Below the pieces are notes generated by a model, which saw only the letters and a list, made by a program, of their open reading frames with translations, did not search any database and was not told where the DNA came from. A stretch of DNA of 25,957 nucleotides from IMG/VR virus record IMGVR_UViG_3300025099_000121, positions 1 through 25,957 of that record; one strand, written 5' to 3'. The position numbers and the translations under genes are program-made. Below, one piece after another: positions 1 through 6,946 of this stretch (position 1 is the stretch's first letter; each line of letters begins with the position of its first letter). This stretch comes from a virus.

Positions 1-111
1 GGTAATGGTGAGAAGCAAACATCATACTTCAGGTATGACGCTGATGGTAATGATTATCATGAATGGACACAGTTTGCATGGGGACAGATAGGTGGAGGTG
101 AAGAAGAATGA
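1..111 (+). CDS. C-terminal end of an unknown protein (5' truncated)
   Basis: An open frame enters from the left window edge and gives 36 residues before a TGA at 109-111. The peptide is rich in Gly, Asp, Tyr and Trp and ends in GGGEEE. Its stop overlaps the start of the next gene (ATGA at 108-111), the usual junction in this block, which supports it being real. It is too short to assign. The aromatic and Gly-rich composition would fit a virion or fibre protein, but that is a guess. Confidence 0.55.
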   Translation, partial: GNGEKQTSYFRYDADGNDYHEWTQFAWGQIGGGEEE

Positions 112-572
112 AGGCTCAAATGATGATTTTGTTAATATTGTCTACATTATTAGCAGGGTGTGCAGATGCAATACCTGACCCTGATGATGTGTATAGTGAA
201 GATGATACTATCCAGAAGGATTGGGTTATACTATCAGGTAATTTTACTCTAGTGTTTGATAACACTACTGATAACCTAACCTTACTAGAAGCACCTACTA
301 TATTGTTAGAAACTAACAGGACGTATGGTTTATTAGAAGTTAAAAGGTTTAACTATACAGCAGAACATCTTAGTTTTGAAGTAATTAATAATACCGTTAG
401 GTTCTACAATTATTCATTTAACATGAATGGTTACTTAGAACAAGATGGCTTACACTTTAACGAAGGACTAGCACCTGATTGGGGTGATGCTACACTTAAG
501 TTTGCCTCATTCCCTTTTGATATAACTGTTCACTATGAAGTAGAGTATCGAGTTTGGGATGGAAGAGAATGA
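108..572 (+). CDS. Predicted lipoprotein with seven N-glycosylation sequons
   Basis: This 154-residue protein starts with a short basic n-region, a hydrophobic core (residues 5-16) and a lipobox, LLAGC, with Cys18 as the predicted lipidated residue. The mature part is mainly beta-like and acidic. It has seven N-x-S/T sequons, at Asn45, 52, 56, 70, 82, 94 and 101, all within about 57 residues, while the last 50 residues have none. Archaea N-glycosylate exported proteins at this sequon, so a glycosylated, membrane-anchored surface protein is likely. It could be displayed on the infected cell (for example in superinfection exclusion) or associated with virions. The start overlaps the previous stop (ATGA). 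I recognise no named family; function is inferred from the signal and sequons only. Confidence 0.75.
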   Translation: MKAQMMILLILSTLLAGCADAIPDPDDVYSEDDTIQKDWVILSGNFTLVFDNTTDNLTLLEAPTILLETNRTYGLLEVKRFNYTAEHLSFEVINNTVRFYNYSFNMNGYLEQDGLHFNEGLAPDWGDATLKFASFPFDITVHYEVEYRVWDGRE

Positions 573-988
573 AGACTAATGCTGTAACTATACGTTTTCC
601 CGCACCTTTACCTGCTGAAGTGCCATGTCCTATATGTTCCTTAGAAGAAGGAAAGAAAGGACTTGGTTGTAAAGTATGTGAGTTTGAAGGAAAACTGTTG
701 ATAACAGTAGATGCTAAAATACCTATACAAAGGGGACATATCATAAAGTATGTTTCAGATAATCTAAGTGTTATAGCATCTGAATTGACAAGAGTTACAG
801 GGTTAGTTCCAGAAGTTAATACTCTGGAAATAATAGATAAATCAGAAGATGGTGGCGTTGGACAATATGAGATTGTTCAGGTTAGTAGTCTAGGTGGGGC
901 AGTTTGGATAGCCAATAGGTTAGATGAGTTTGCTTCACCTAGATACTTCTACACCAATAAAGAATTAAAAGATTTTAAAGGTAGTTAA
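569..988 (+). CDS. Small zinc-finger protein (DnaJ-type CxxC pair)
   Basis: The chosen start is ATG 569, which overlaps the previous stop as ATGA and follows a purine-rich GGAAGAG. An upstream in-frame TTG at 554 is possible but unneeded. The 139-residue product has two CxxC pairs, Cys20/Cys23 and Cys34/Cys37, separated by ten residues, with glycines around the second pair (GLGCKVCEFEG). This resembles one zinc-binding unit of the DnaJ cysteine-rich repeat. The remaining 100 residues look mixed alpha/beta and match nothing I recognise. A zinc-stabilised protein- or nucleic-acid-binding adaptor is the most that can be said. The next gene begins one base after its stop. Confidence 0.7.
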   Translation: MKTNAVTIRFPAPLPAEVPCPICSLEEGKKGLGCKVCEFEGKLLITVDAKIPIQRGHIIKYVSDNLSVIASELTRVTGLVPEVNTLEIIDKSEDGGVGQYEIVQVSSLGGAVWIANRLDEFASPRYFYTNKELKDFKGS

Positions 989-989
989 T

Positions 990-1226
990 ATGAATAATGA
1001 AAAGATAATAGCAAGAATACCTAGAAGTGCTACACAAGAATTAGTAGTAAGGACAGGAGAGTATTGGAATATAGAAATCGTTGATATGCGTTGGTATAAC
1101 AACGGCTCAGTTACCCGTAAAGGGTTAAGAGTAAATATGGAAGAAGCCATAACATTAGTTAGGGCATTAGAAAAGATAGTTGGTAAAAATGATAATAAGT
1201 CAAAGGAAATTGAAAGAGAAAATTAA
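990..1226 (+). CDS. PC4-like single-stranded DNA-binding / transcription cofactor
   Basis: The 78-residue protein has the length and pattern of the PC4 (Sub1/p15) family: a beta-strand core around residues 16-36 with a [VI]D-[IM]R-x-[WY]Y-like segment (VDMRWY, about residues 31-36), a turn, then RKGLRVNMEEA (43-53) and a closing helix. PC4-fold proteins dimerise and bind ssDNA or melted duplex. In eukaryotes they modulate promoter opening, and relatives occur in archaea and phages. Here it may bind replication intermediates or tune viral or host transcription. A short Asn/Lys/Glu-rich C-terminal tail follows. It sits directly before a histone-fold candidate whose start overlaps its 3' end. 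The assignment rests on motif pattern, not on an alignment. Confidence 0.6.
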   Translation: MNNEKIIARIPRSATQELVVRTGEYWNIEIVDMRWYNNGSVTRKGLRVNMEEAITLVRALEKIVGKNDNKSKEIEREN

Positions 1227-1455
1227 AGAAAAACTACCACCAAAGACTCATGTTCGTGAAGGTGTTTACGAATTGATGAGTGAAATAATGGAAGTAGAAT
1301 TAGATTCGCTGTTAGAAGCAATACTAATTGATTATAGTAATGGTGGCGATAAAGCCATAAGAAAGTCCCATGTTTATACAGCATGGGCGAAGCAAATAAT
1401 AAAATTAAATAGAGGTAATAAAAATGACATTGAGCATATTTTCAAGAATGAATGA
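1189..1455 (+). CDS. Putative histone-fold protein (copy 1)
   Basis: ATG 1189 is preferred over an in-frame TTG at 1180. The product is 88 residues. After a basic N-terminal helix (about 5-16) comes a long amphipathic helix (about 23-50) and then GGDKAIRKSHVYTAW. This lines up without gaps on the archaeal histone pattern of a long alpha-2, an AGRKTIKAEDI-type loop and alpha-3. The usual R-[KT]-[TI] DNA-contact loop would correspond to DKAIRK. Archaeal histones dimerise and wrap DNA. A viral version could compact genomes or compete with host chromatin proteins. Overlaps of 38 bp with the upstream gene and 32 bp with the ligase gene suggest translational coupling. The histone call comes from reading the pattern by eye; a generic short helical protein is the alternative. 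Confidence 0.5.
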   Translation: MIISQRKLKEKIKEKLPPKTHVREGVYELMSEIMEVELDSLLEAILIDYSNGGDKAIRKSHVYTAWAKQIIKLNRGNKNDIEHIFKNE

Positions 1456-2965
1456 GAGATTAGAAGGAATCACACCAAAGGAACAAGTAGAAGAGTTAAG
1501 TAATTCTTTAAGTGCTTTTATTGGTGATGATAAGGCGTTAGTAATACAGATACTTGCACTAGAGTATGATGTGAATAACATAGGTGAAACTAGGGCAAAG
1601 GCATGGGTTGCTAAAGCACTAGGTATATTTGATGAGGAATTAGATTCATACATCCATACATGGGGCGACATAGGAGAAGCAGTCTATGAATTAGATACAG
1701 GTAATGAGAACGATTCTAAACTATCAATTAAACAACTACATCGTTTGTTAAGTTTAGATTGTTCAAGAATCAATAGTCATTCATATGATTTATTTTCCGA
1801 AGCGTTGTCTTTTATGAGTGCTAGAGAGAAGAAGTGGTTTCTACGTTATTGGCTACACAAGCCAAGAAACGGAGTGCATACTACAATTCCAAAGAAGGCA
1901 ATGGCTAGGTATTATGGTAAAGGTGTAAGAGAGATTAATAAATACGCGCAATACAATTCATTATATGAGATATGTTTAGATTTAGAAGCAGGTAATGTTC
2001 CTGAATGTAAACTAAAACACGGGCAGTTTGTAACTCCTATGCTAGCAAAGGCTAGAAAAGGTGCTGAAAAACCAGATAAGTATATTATTGATATTAAGTA
2101 TGATGGTAATAGGTATATTATACATAAGAAGGATAAACACATAATTATCTTTAATCGTAAAGGCAATATAGCAACAGACCAATACCCAGATATTGTTGAG
2201 ATAGTCAAAGAGTTTAATGGAGATATGATATTAGATAGTGAAATATATCCTATCAATAGAGATGGTTCACCTGCTGAACACAAGATGTTAGGTAAGAGAG
2301 TCCACAAGAAAGACAAAGCGGAGGCAGTGCGAGAATGTCCTGTTAATCTTGCTGTGTTTGATGTATTATCTTTCAATGGAATCTCATTGTTGGTAGAAAC
2401 ACAAGAAGTAAGAATGAAGAAACTATTAGAAGTAGTGCCTAAAGAATATCAAACACATATCTTTGAGGATGACACTATCAAATCAGCATATAACAAAGCA
2501 ATTGATTGGGGCTATGAAGGTATAATGATTAAAGATGCATCTATGATTTATGAGGCAGGTAAAAGAAGTAAAGGTTGGTTGAAATATAAACCACCACGCA
2601 TTGAATTAGATGTAGTAATAACTTCTGGCACATATGGTAAAGGAACAAGAACAGGGTTGTTTGGTTCATTTGGTATATCAGTTAAAGAAGGTAGTAATTA
2701 TGTCAATGTAGGTAAAGTAGGTACAGGGTTTTCTGATGAAGAATTAGTATGGCTAACTAATGAACTTAGAAAGAGCATTGATAGAATGGATAATGGTGTG
2801 TATTATTTCCTACCTAGAATTGTATTACAAGTAACAAGTGATTTAGTTACGAATGATGCAGATGGTAATATAGGATTAAGATTTCCTAGAAGCATGAGAG
2901 TAAGACATGATAAGTTTGCTAGTGATGTGGACACCATACAAACAGTTAGGGAGATGATGTTATGA
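1424..2965 (+). CDS. lig: ATP-dependent DNA ligase
   Basis: This 513-residue protein carries all the nucleotidyltransferase motifs of ATP-dependent DNA ligases. Motif I is IKYDGNR with the adenylated Lys225; motif III is LDSEIYP (270-276); IIIa is VFDVLSFNG (311-319); IV is EGIMIK (365-370); V is WLKYKP (385-390). An all-helical N-terminal DNA-binding domain (about 1-200) precedes the catalytic domain and an OB-fold follows (about 391-513, ending in an RFPRSMRVRHDK segment typical of motif VI). It seals nicks by ligase-adenylate and DNA-adenylate intermediates, most likely joining Okazaki fragments and closing recombination intermediates of the virus. Length is close to archaeal ligases (about 550-600), slightly short in the N-domain. 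The start is supported by AGAGGT about eight bases upstream. Confidence 0.95.
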   Translation: MTLSIFSRMNERLEGITPKEQVEELSNSLSAFIGDDKALVIQILALEYDVNNIGETRAKAWVAKALGIFDEELDSYIHTWGDIGEAVYELDTGNENDSKLSIKQLHRLLSLDCSRINSHSYDLFSEALSFMSAREKKWFLRYWLHKPRNGVHTTIPKKAMARYYGKGVREINKYAQYNSLYEICLDLEAGNVPECKLKHGQFVTPMLAKARKGAEKPDKYIIDIKYDGNRYIIHKKDKHIIIFNRKGNIATDQYPDIVEIVKEFNGDMILDSEIYPINRDGSPAEHKMLGKRVHKKDKAEAVRECPVNLAVFDVLSFNGISLLVETQEVRMKKLLEVVPKEYQTHIFEDDTIKSAYNKAIDWGYEGIMIKDASMIYEAGKRSKGWLKYKPPRIELDVVITSGTYGKGTRTGLFGSFGISVKEGSNYVNVGKVGTGFSDEELVWLTNELRKSIDRMDNGVYYFLPRIVLQVTSDLVTNDADGNIGLRFPRSMRVRHDKFASDVDTIQTVREMML

Positions 2966-3441
2966 TAGATATCGGGTCTATGACATTAATCGAAGCAATA
3001 CCTTATACTTGTGTAAAAATCGAAGGTAGCGTGGCGTTTTTACAAAGAGTCGGTGAAGACAAGCGGGGTAGATTGAAAAAAATGGATGTTAAATTGGTTC
3101 CCTATGTTGATGAAAATAATCAACTAGTAATTCCAAAACCGCCACCTATGAACAGGAAGAAAATGACACGTTTTCATTATATGAAAGCAATTAAAGATGA
3201 GATAGATTTACCCGTTTCACATGACTTGGCTTATTTTATTGCTGAACAATTAGACACTTTAATTAGAGACTTAGCCGTGAAAGCACAACAGAATGCACAG
3301 TATAGAAATGATGATAGGATAACTCCCAATCATTGGTATAACCTACAATTGGGTATGCATCAAGGTGATGGTTATTGGCCTTCACATAAAGGAATAGCAA
3401 AAGAATATAAAGAATATTTGAGGGGAAATGATGTCATTTAA
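2962..3441 (+). CDS. Putative histone-fold protein with extra N-terminal domain (copy 2)
   Basis: The start overlaps the ligase stop (ATGA). The first 60 or so of 159 residues look like a small beta-rich domain followed by a proline-rich linker (residues 57-63, PKPPPM). Residues 72-130 then fit a histone fold: a short alpha-1 (72-80), VSHDLAYFIAEQL opening a long alpha-2 (85-113), and DDRITPNHWYNL (117-128), which matches the histone loop/alpha-3 pattern RKTITPEDV. A further 30-residue tail follows. With the 88-residue candidate upstream it brackets the ligase gene, so the two could form a heterodimer. The fold call is inference from pattern; the N-terminal part is unassigned. Confidence 0.5.
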   Translation: MIDIGSMTLIEAIPYTCVKIEGSVAFLQRVGEDKRGRLKKMDVKLVPYVDENNQLVIPKPPPMNRKKMTRFHYMKAIKDEIDLPVSHDLAYFIAEQLDTLIRDLAVKAQQNAQYRNDDRITPNHWYNLQLGMHQGDGYWPSHKGIAKEYKEYLRGNDVI

Positions 3442-3832
3442 TACTGATGAATTGCGAGGTATTTTAGTATCAATCGCTAAACCAGAAATACATATTGGTC
3501 GCTCAGATAGTATTCAAATAGGATATAGAGTTAGAGTTAGAGTAAACATAAGAGGCTCTGATAATTTTCTAATATGGATAGAGCGAGCATTATTAATGAA
3601 AGGTATTGAATCTAAATATAAAAAGATAGAACATAAAAGTAGACCTAGACCCATACTAACAATTAGCGGTTTAGTAAATCTTTGGAAACTATCGGAATTA
3701 ATTCCTAAAAATATGCCCGATGCTAAGAATGCGTGGGGTGATTTTAGAGAAGTAATTACTCTTATGGACGAAGGTAAACATCATACCTTAGAAGGTTTAG
3801 AAAGAATCTTACAAATAAAAGGAGAGTTATGA
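3428..3832 (+). CDS. LAGLIDADG-homing-endonuclease-like protein, probably non-homing
   Basis: The 134-residue product resembles the single-domain LAGLIDADG-like proteins common in haloarchaea and their viruses: an N-terminal DELRGILVSIAKPE segment in the position of the LAGLIDADG helix, a basic beta-sheet (RVRVRVNI, about 34-41), IERALLMKGIESKY, then a later helical part closing with an HTLEGLERILQIK-type helix. The classical catalytic acidic residue at the end of the first helix is not obvious: the helix reads DELRGILVS rather than LAGFxDADG. A DNA-binding or domesticated role is therefore as likely as cleavage. It does not interrupt any gene and sits in line in the operon. Two adjacent ATGs (3428, 3431) follow an AGGGG ribosome site. 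Its start overlaps the previous gene by 14 bases. Confidence 0.55.
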   Translation: MMSFNTDELRGILVSIAKPEIHIGRSDSIQIGYRVRVRVNIRGSDNFLIWIERALLMKGIESKYKKIEHKSRPRPILTISGLVNLWKLSELIPKNMPDAKNAWGDFREVITLMDEGKHHTLEGLERILQIKGEL

Positions 3833-4050
3833 TGAAGGACTTTACTTCTGATGACATTGTGCTTTTAGAAAAGTCTGTCAAGCAAACGCTTGAACATGGC
3901 TGTAAAGAATGTAATTTTAGATACATTGCATTCTCTACAAACGTATCACTAGAACCTAACGGAACCAAGTGTTTTTTTCTGGAAGTAGAATGTCCTAACT
4001 GTGGTGCTGAATATACAGACATTATGGCAATGAGGGATAAAAATGATTAA
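3829..4050 (+). CDS. Small zinc-ribbon protein
   Basis: A 73-residue protein with two CxxC knuckles, Cys25/Cys28 (CKEC) and Cys55/Cys58 (CPNC), separated by a beta-hairpin-like segment. This is the layout of a zinc ribbon of about 40 residues. An acidic N-terminal helix precedes it. Zinc ribbons of this size in archaeal viruses are usually DNA- or protein-binding adaptors, some of them transcription-related; no specific partner can be read from the sequence. Start ATG 3829 overlaps the upstream stop, and ATG 3832 is equally possible. Its 3' end overlaps the following ATPase gene by eight bases. Confidence 0.7.
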   Translation: MMKDFTSDDIVLLEKSVKQTLEHGCKECNFRYIAFSTNVSLEPNGTKCFFLEVECPNCGAEYTDIMAMRDKND

Positions 4051-4885
4051 TATAAATACAAATAGAGCAATAATAATAGTAGGAAAAACAGGCACAGGTA
4101 AAACAACTAAAGCATTAGAGATGTTGCCTGTTAATCCTATTATTAAATATGCAGATGAATATGACATAGATGATAATTTTAGTATACCTAGAGATAGAGG
4201 CATACTAATCGAAGAGGTTCACTTTAAACCTAACATAGAGTTGATAACTAAAACTCTATTAGAATATAAAGGACAAATAGTTTTGACATCACTAAATCAA
4301 AAAGATGTCCCTAAATCTATATTTACAATGTGTAAATTAAAGAGAGCAGGTAGCACAAATCATGTGAATAAAGAATTACTAGAGAAGGGTTGTTTGCATA
4401 GAACGATTGACACTTATCAATTGGATAAGAGCATATTTGATTTAACATATGACTTCGCTAAGAATAAAGATAGAGAGTTAGTGATAAAACATTTAAAGCA
4501 CAACAAGCCTTTTGATGAGCAGATATTATCTTGGTTACAAGATGTAGTAGGTATTTCTAAAATATCATATCTTGATGCTAAGGTCAAGCGCAAGTGGTCT
4601 TCAAACTACTTGTTTGAATTATTGGGCTATTCCCATGATGGGAAATATACGGGGAAAATTACATTCCCTTCAAGAAGGACTTATGATAAACGCCCCCTTC
4701 TTTGTAGAAAACTAGGTCTTAGAAAAATAGATTATGGCTTAATTGATTTATTAAAACAAGACCCTGAGTTTCAAAACTACATTTATTCTAAACTAACCAA
4801 AGTAGATAGAGTAAAGGTTGGCGTTACCAAGAAAGTAAAAGTAGAGAAGACAGATGCTTCACAATTAACATTAGGTGATTTTTAA
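4043..4885 (+). CDS. P-loop ATPase with C-terminal PIP-box-like peptide; candidate RFC large subunit
   Basis: This 280-residue protein begins almost directly with a Walker A loop, GKTGTGKT (14-21). It has a Walker B-like GILIEEVH (53-60, tandem Glu57/Glu58), a sensor-1-like IVLTSLN (Asn85) and then MCKLKRAG, in the place where clamp loaders carry the SRC motif. A helical C-terminal half follows. It ends QLTLGDF (274-280), a PCNA-interacting peptide (QxxLxx[aromatic]) placed at the very C-terminus, as in archaeal RFC large subunits. RFC small subunit and PCNA genes lie in the same operon. I infer a minimal, diverged RFC-L that would complete the loader. Alternatives are an unrelated AAA+ ATPase that docks on PCNA. 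The ATPase is firm; the RFC-L role is inferred. Confidence 0.6.
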   Translation: MININTNRAIIIVGKTGTGKTTKALEMLPVNPIIKYADEYDIDDNFSIPRDRGILIEEVHFKPNIELITKTLLEYKGQIVLTSLNQKDVPKSIFTMCKLKRAGSTNHVNKELLEKGCLHRTIDTYQLDKSIFDLTYDFAKNKDRELVIKHLKHNKPFDEQILSWLQDVVGISKISYLDAKVKRKWSSNYLFELLGYSHDGKYTGKITFPSRRTYDKRPLLCRKLGLRKIDYGLIDLLKQDPEFQNYIYSKLTKVDRVKVGVTKKVKVEKTDASQLTLGDF

Positions 4886-5154
4886 TGGCAGGACATAATA
4901 AGAATACATATCGCATGATAGCAATACATGAGTTTGCTGATACCTTGAAAGAACGTGAACAGTTTCACATTACTCAATGTGTAGAGTTTCTTAATACTAG
5001 AAAGGCAATAGGGACTAATAGACCACATAAGCAAACTCAAACTGATAGTAGACAACTACCAATGTTATTAAGAAATACAGGTATGTTTACAAGTCTTGGC
5101 TACGGTAAATGGAGATTTATTGGTGTGCCAATTAGTAGGAGGAAAAAACAATGA
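4885..5154 (+). CDS. Small basic protein, possible winged helix
   Basis: An 89-residue basic protein starts on the last base of the upstream stop (TAATG). Its order of elements fits a winged helix: helix (about 8-22), a second helix (28-38, HITQCVEFLNTRK), a polar basic loop, a third helix (57-65), then GYGKWRFIGV as a wing strand. It ends in the basic stretch RRKKQ. This suggests DNA binding. It lies between two clamp-loader-type genes and a phage-conserved gene, so a replication or transcription role is plausible. I do not recognise the family. Its 3' end contains the strong AGGAGG ribosome site of the next gene. Confidence 0.5.
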   Translation: MAGHNKNTYRMIAIHEFADTLKEREQFHITQCVEFLNTRKAIGTNRPHKQTQTDSRQLPMLLRNTGMFTSLGYGKWRFIGVPISRRKKQ

Positions 5155-5723
5155 ATATATTTATTTTAGACAATGACCCAACAGAATGTGCTAAACTTAT
5201 GATAAACAAGCACGTAGTAAAAATGCCAACTGAAAGTATGCAAATGCTTTCAACTAATGCAAACCATTTAGGTTTCAATAGTCCGTATAAACCTGTGATG
5301 TTAAACCATCCCTGCACTATATGGGCTAGAAAAAGTAAAGATAACTTTCAATTTTTGTTAGACCACACAGATGCATTATGTAAAGAATATACTATACGTT
5401 ATGGTAAGAAACATAAAGTAGAAACTACGTTATTAGAGTATCAAGATACATGGCAATCTGTATTAGATGTATTGCCCGATATTGGTTTAACTCCATTTGC
5501 TGTGGCTATAAGCCCAAATATGAATTGTAGAAAATTAGATGGGTTTGACGATATGTCAGTAGCAGATAAATATCGCAACTACTACATAGAAGATAAGTGG
5601 TGGTTTGCAGAATGGAAAACACAAGAGCCAGAATGGTGGCCTAAAAACCATTACAATATAAAAATGAATGAAATAGAAATGAGGAGGAATAAGAATGTTA
5701 TGGACAGAAAAATACAGGCCTAA
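5151..5723 (+). CDS. Phage-conserved protein of unknown function (cyanophage-like)
   Basis: The 190-residue protein opens MNIFILDNDPTECAKLMINKHVVKMPTE-like, a pattern I know from T4-like cyanophages and other marine phages (LD-x-DP...CDKHVVKM...LLST). Later segments, NHPCTIW (about 52-58), EYTIRYGKKHK (about 79-89), GLTPFAVAI (about 111-119) and YRNYYI...WWFAEW (about 141-154), also fit. Conserved His, Lys, Asn and Trp residues suggest an enzyme or nucleic-acid-binding protein. Members are sometimes labelled as pyrimidine dimer glycosylases, but I cannot see evidence for that reaction here. The start has AGGAGG at 5137-5142. Its 3' end overlaps the RFC-S gene by 29 bases. It may have been exchanged between phages and archaeal viruses in the sea. 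Confidence 0.6.
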   Translation: MNIFILDNDPTECAKLMINKHVVKMPTESMQMLSTNANHLGFNSPYKPVMLNHPCTIWARKSKDNFQFLLDHTDALCKEYTIRYGKKHKVETTLLEYQDTWQSVLDVLPDIGLTPFAVAISPNMNCRKLDGFDDMSVADKYRNYYIEDKWWFAEWKTQEPEWWPKNHYNIKMNEIEMRRNKNVMDRKIQA

Positions 5724-6624
5724 GATATTAGATGAAATTATAGGACAAGATAAGTTTGTTGCTGATGCAACACATTGGGGAACCGATTATTATGGTGTTA
5801 TTACAACCATGCCTAATGTTATACTATACGGTGTAGCAGGTGTAGGTAAAACTGCGGCGGCTCATGTGATTGCTAATAAATTACTAGGCGACAATAAGAA
5901 ATCAAACTTCTTTGAGATTAACGCATCAGATGATAGAAAGTTAGAGACAGTAAGAACAACAATAAAAGATATAGCCATGTCTATGAAAATAGGTGATGTG
6001 CCTCACAAGATAATACTGCTAGATGAAATGGATGGTATGACTCCTGATGCTCAGAATGCACTAAAGCGTGTGATGGAAAGATACAGCCACAATTGTAGAT
6101 TCATAATTACTTGTAATCGTAGACATAAGATAATACCGCCGCTACAATCTAGGTGTGCTAATTATCATTTTACCCGTTTATCCGATGCCGATGTGAAAGA
6201 AGTTTTGGTATCTGTCTTGGAAAGAGAAGGGAAACCCACGCCAGATTCTTCAGATTTCGACACCTTTATTAGTAGCCTTCAAGGTGATATTCGTAGGGGA
6301 CTAACTGAACTTCAAGCCTCAGTTAATAGTGATACCCCGATAACAATACTAATAGAAAGAACACATGCACCTTACAAAGAAATAATGTCATTGGTTCTAA
6401 ATAAAGATTATAATAAGGCTCTCAATCAAATGCATAAATTAGTATACTTATCGGTAGATATGAAAGTAATATGTCAAAGTTTACATGATACGGTGATTGA
6501 TATGAATGATTTAGATAACGGCCAGAAGTTTAAGTATCTTAGAGTTATAGGTGAAGCCGAATGGAGAAGTAATAATATGACACCAAAGATACTATCTTCT
6601 TGGATGATAGGACAGATGATATAA
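5695..6624 (+). CDS. rfcS: Replication factor C small subunit (clamp loader ATPase)
   Basis: A 309-residue AAA+ protein with the full RFC-S signature: WTEKYRPK start (RFC box II, 3-10), GQDKFV, Walker A GVAGVGKT (46-53), EINASDDR (74-81), Walker B IILLDEMD (106-113, DEMD in place of DEAD), sensor 1 ITCNRRHKI (138-146), SRC motif QSRC (151-154), and a C-terminal helical collar domain containing GDIRRGL (sensor 2). Length matches archaeal RFC-S (about 315-330). It hydrolyses ATP to open PCNA and load it on primed DNA, and should form pentamers with a large subunit, possibly the ATPase at 4043. The start is set by AGGAGG (5682-5687) and the conserved WTEKYRPK. Confidence 0.95.
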   Translation: MLWTEKYRPKILDEIIGQDKFVADATHWGTDYYGVITTMPNVILYGVAGVGKTAAAHVIANKLLGDNKKSNFFEINASDDRKLETVRTTIKDIAMSMKIGDVPHKIILLDEMDGMTPDAQNALKRVMERYSHNCRFIITCNRRHKIIPPLQSRCANYHFTRLSDADVKEVLVSVLEREGKPTPDSSDFDTFISSLQGDIRRGLTELQASVNSDTPITILIERTHAPYKEIMSLVLNKDYNKALNQMHKLVYLSVDMKVICQSLHDTVIDMNDLDNGQKFKYLRVIGEAEWRSNNMTPKILSSWMIGQMI

Positions 6625-6698
6625 TGGATGTTGGAGTATTACTTATATTTACGTTTATATTATATTGGTGGATGACAAAGGATAGACAATATTATTAG
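6624..6698 (+). CDS. 24-residue single-span membrane microprotein
   Basis: ATG 6624 uses the last base of the RFC-S stop codon (TAATG), and the frame ends TAG at 6696-6698. The peptide is one hydrophobic segment (about residues 4-16, VGVLLIFTFILYWW-like) followed by a polar, basic tail (MTKDRQYY). It would insert as a single membrane helix. Its stop overlaps the AGGAGG of the next gene, so it sits exactly in the gap with coupled signals on both sides. No known family; conservation is needed to be sure it is expressed. Confidence 0.45.
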   Translation: MDVGVLLIFTFILYWWMTKDRQYY

Positions 6699-6709
6699 GA
6701 GGAAAAAGA

Positions 6710-6946
6710 ATGAAGAAATTATTTGACTTTAACAATGATGGTAAAGTAGACAAAGAAGATTTCAAACACCTTATGTTAAGGTATGAAATAATTCTATTGG
6801 GAGGTATGGCATTAATTATATTGCCTATATTAAACTCAATGGGAGTAATAGAAGTAGATTCTGATACGTTCTGGGTTTTGGCAGGTATTGTCATTAGCGC
6901 AGAAGCAGTATTAGAAATCATACACGAAAGGAGGAAAAAAGAATGA
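6710..6946 (+). CDS. Two-span membrane protein with N-terminal EF-hand-like loop
   Basis: The 78-residue protein carries near its N-terminus the 12-residue loop D6-F-N-N-D-G-K-V-D-K-E-D17. This fits an EF-hand or dockerin calcium loop (Asp at 1, Asn at 3, Asp at 5, Gly at 6, Val at 8, acidic at 12). Two hydrophobic segments follow (about 25-42 and 53-71), then a basic tail, ERRKKE. A small hairpin membrane protein with a cytoplasmic calcium- or cation-sensing head is implied. Holin-like or membrane-remodelling roles are possible but not shown. It has a strong ribosome site, AGGAGG at 6697-6702, and an ATGA junction with the next gene. Confidence 0.6.
   Translation: MKKLFDFNNDGKVDKEDFKHLMLRYEIILLGGMALIILPILNSMGVIEVDSDTFWVLAGIVISAEAVLEIIHERRKKE

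Noticed and set aside
1912-2376. Minus-strand open frame opposite the ligase gene
   Set aside because: It lies entirely antisense to the well-supported ligase catalytic domain and shows no motif.
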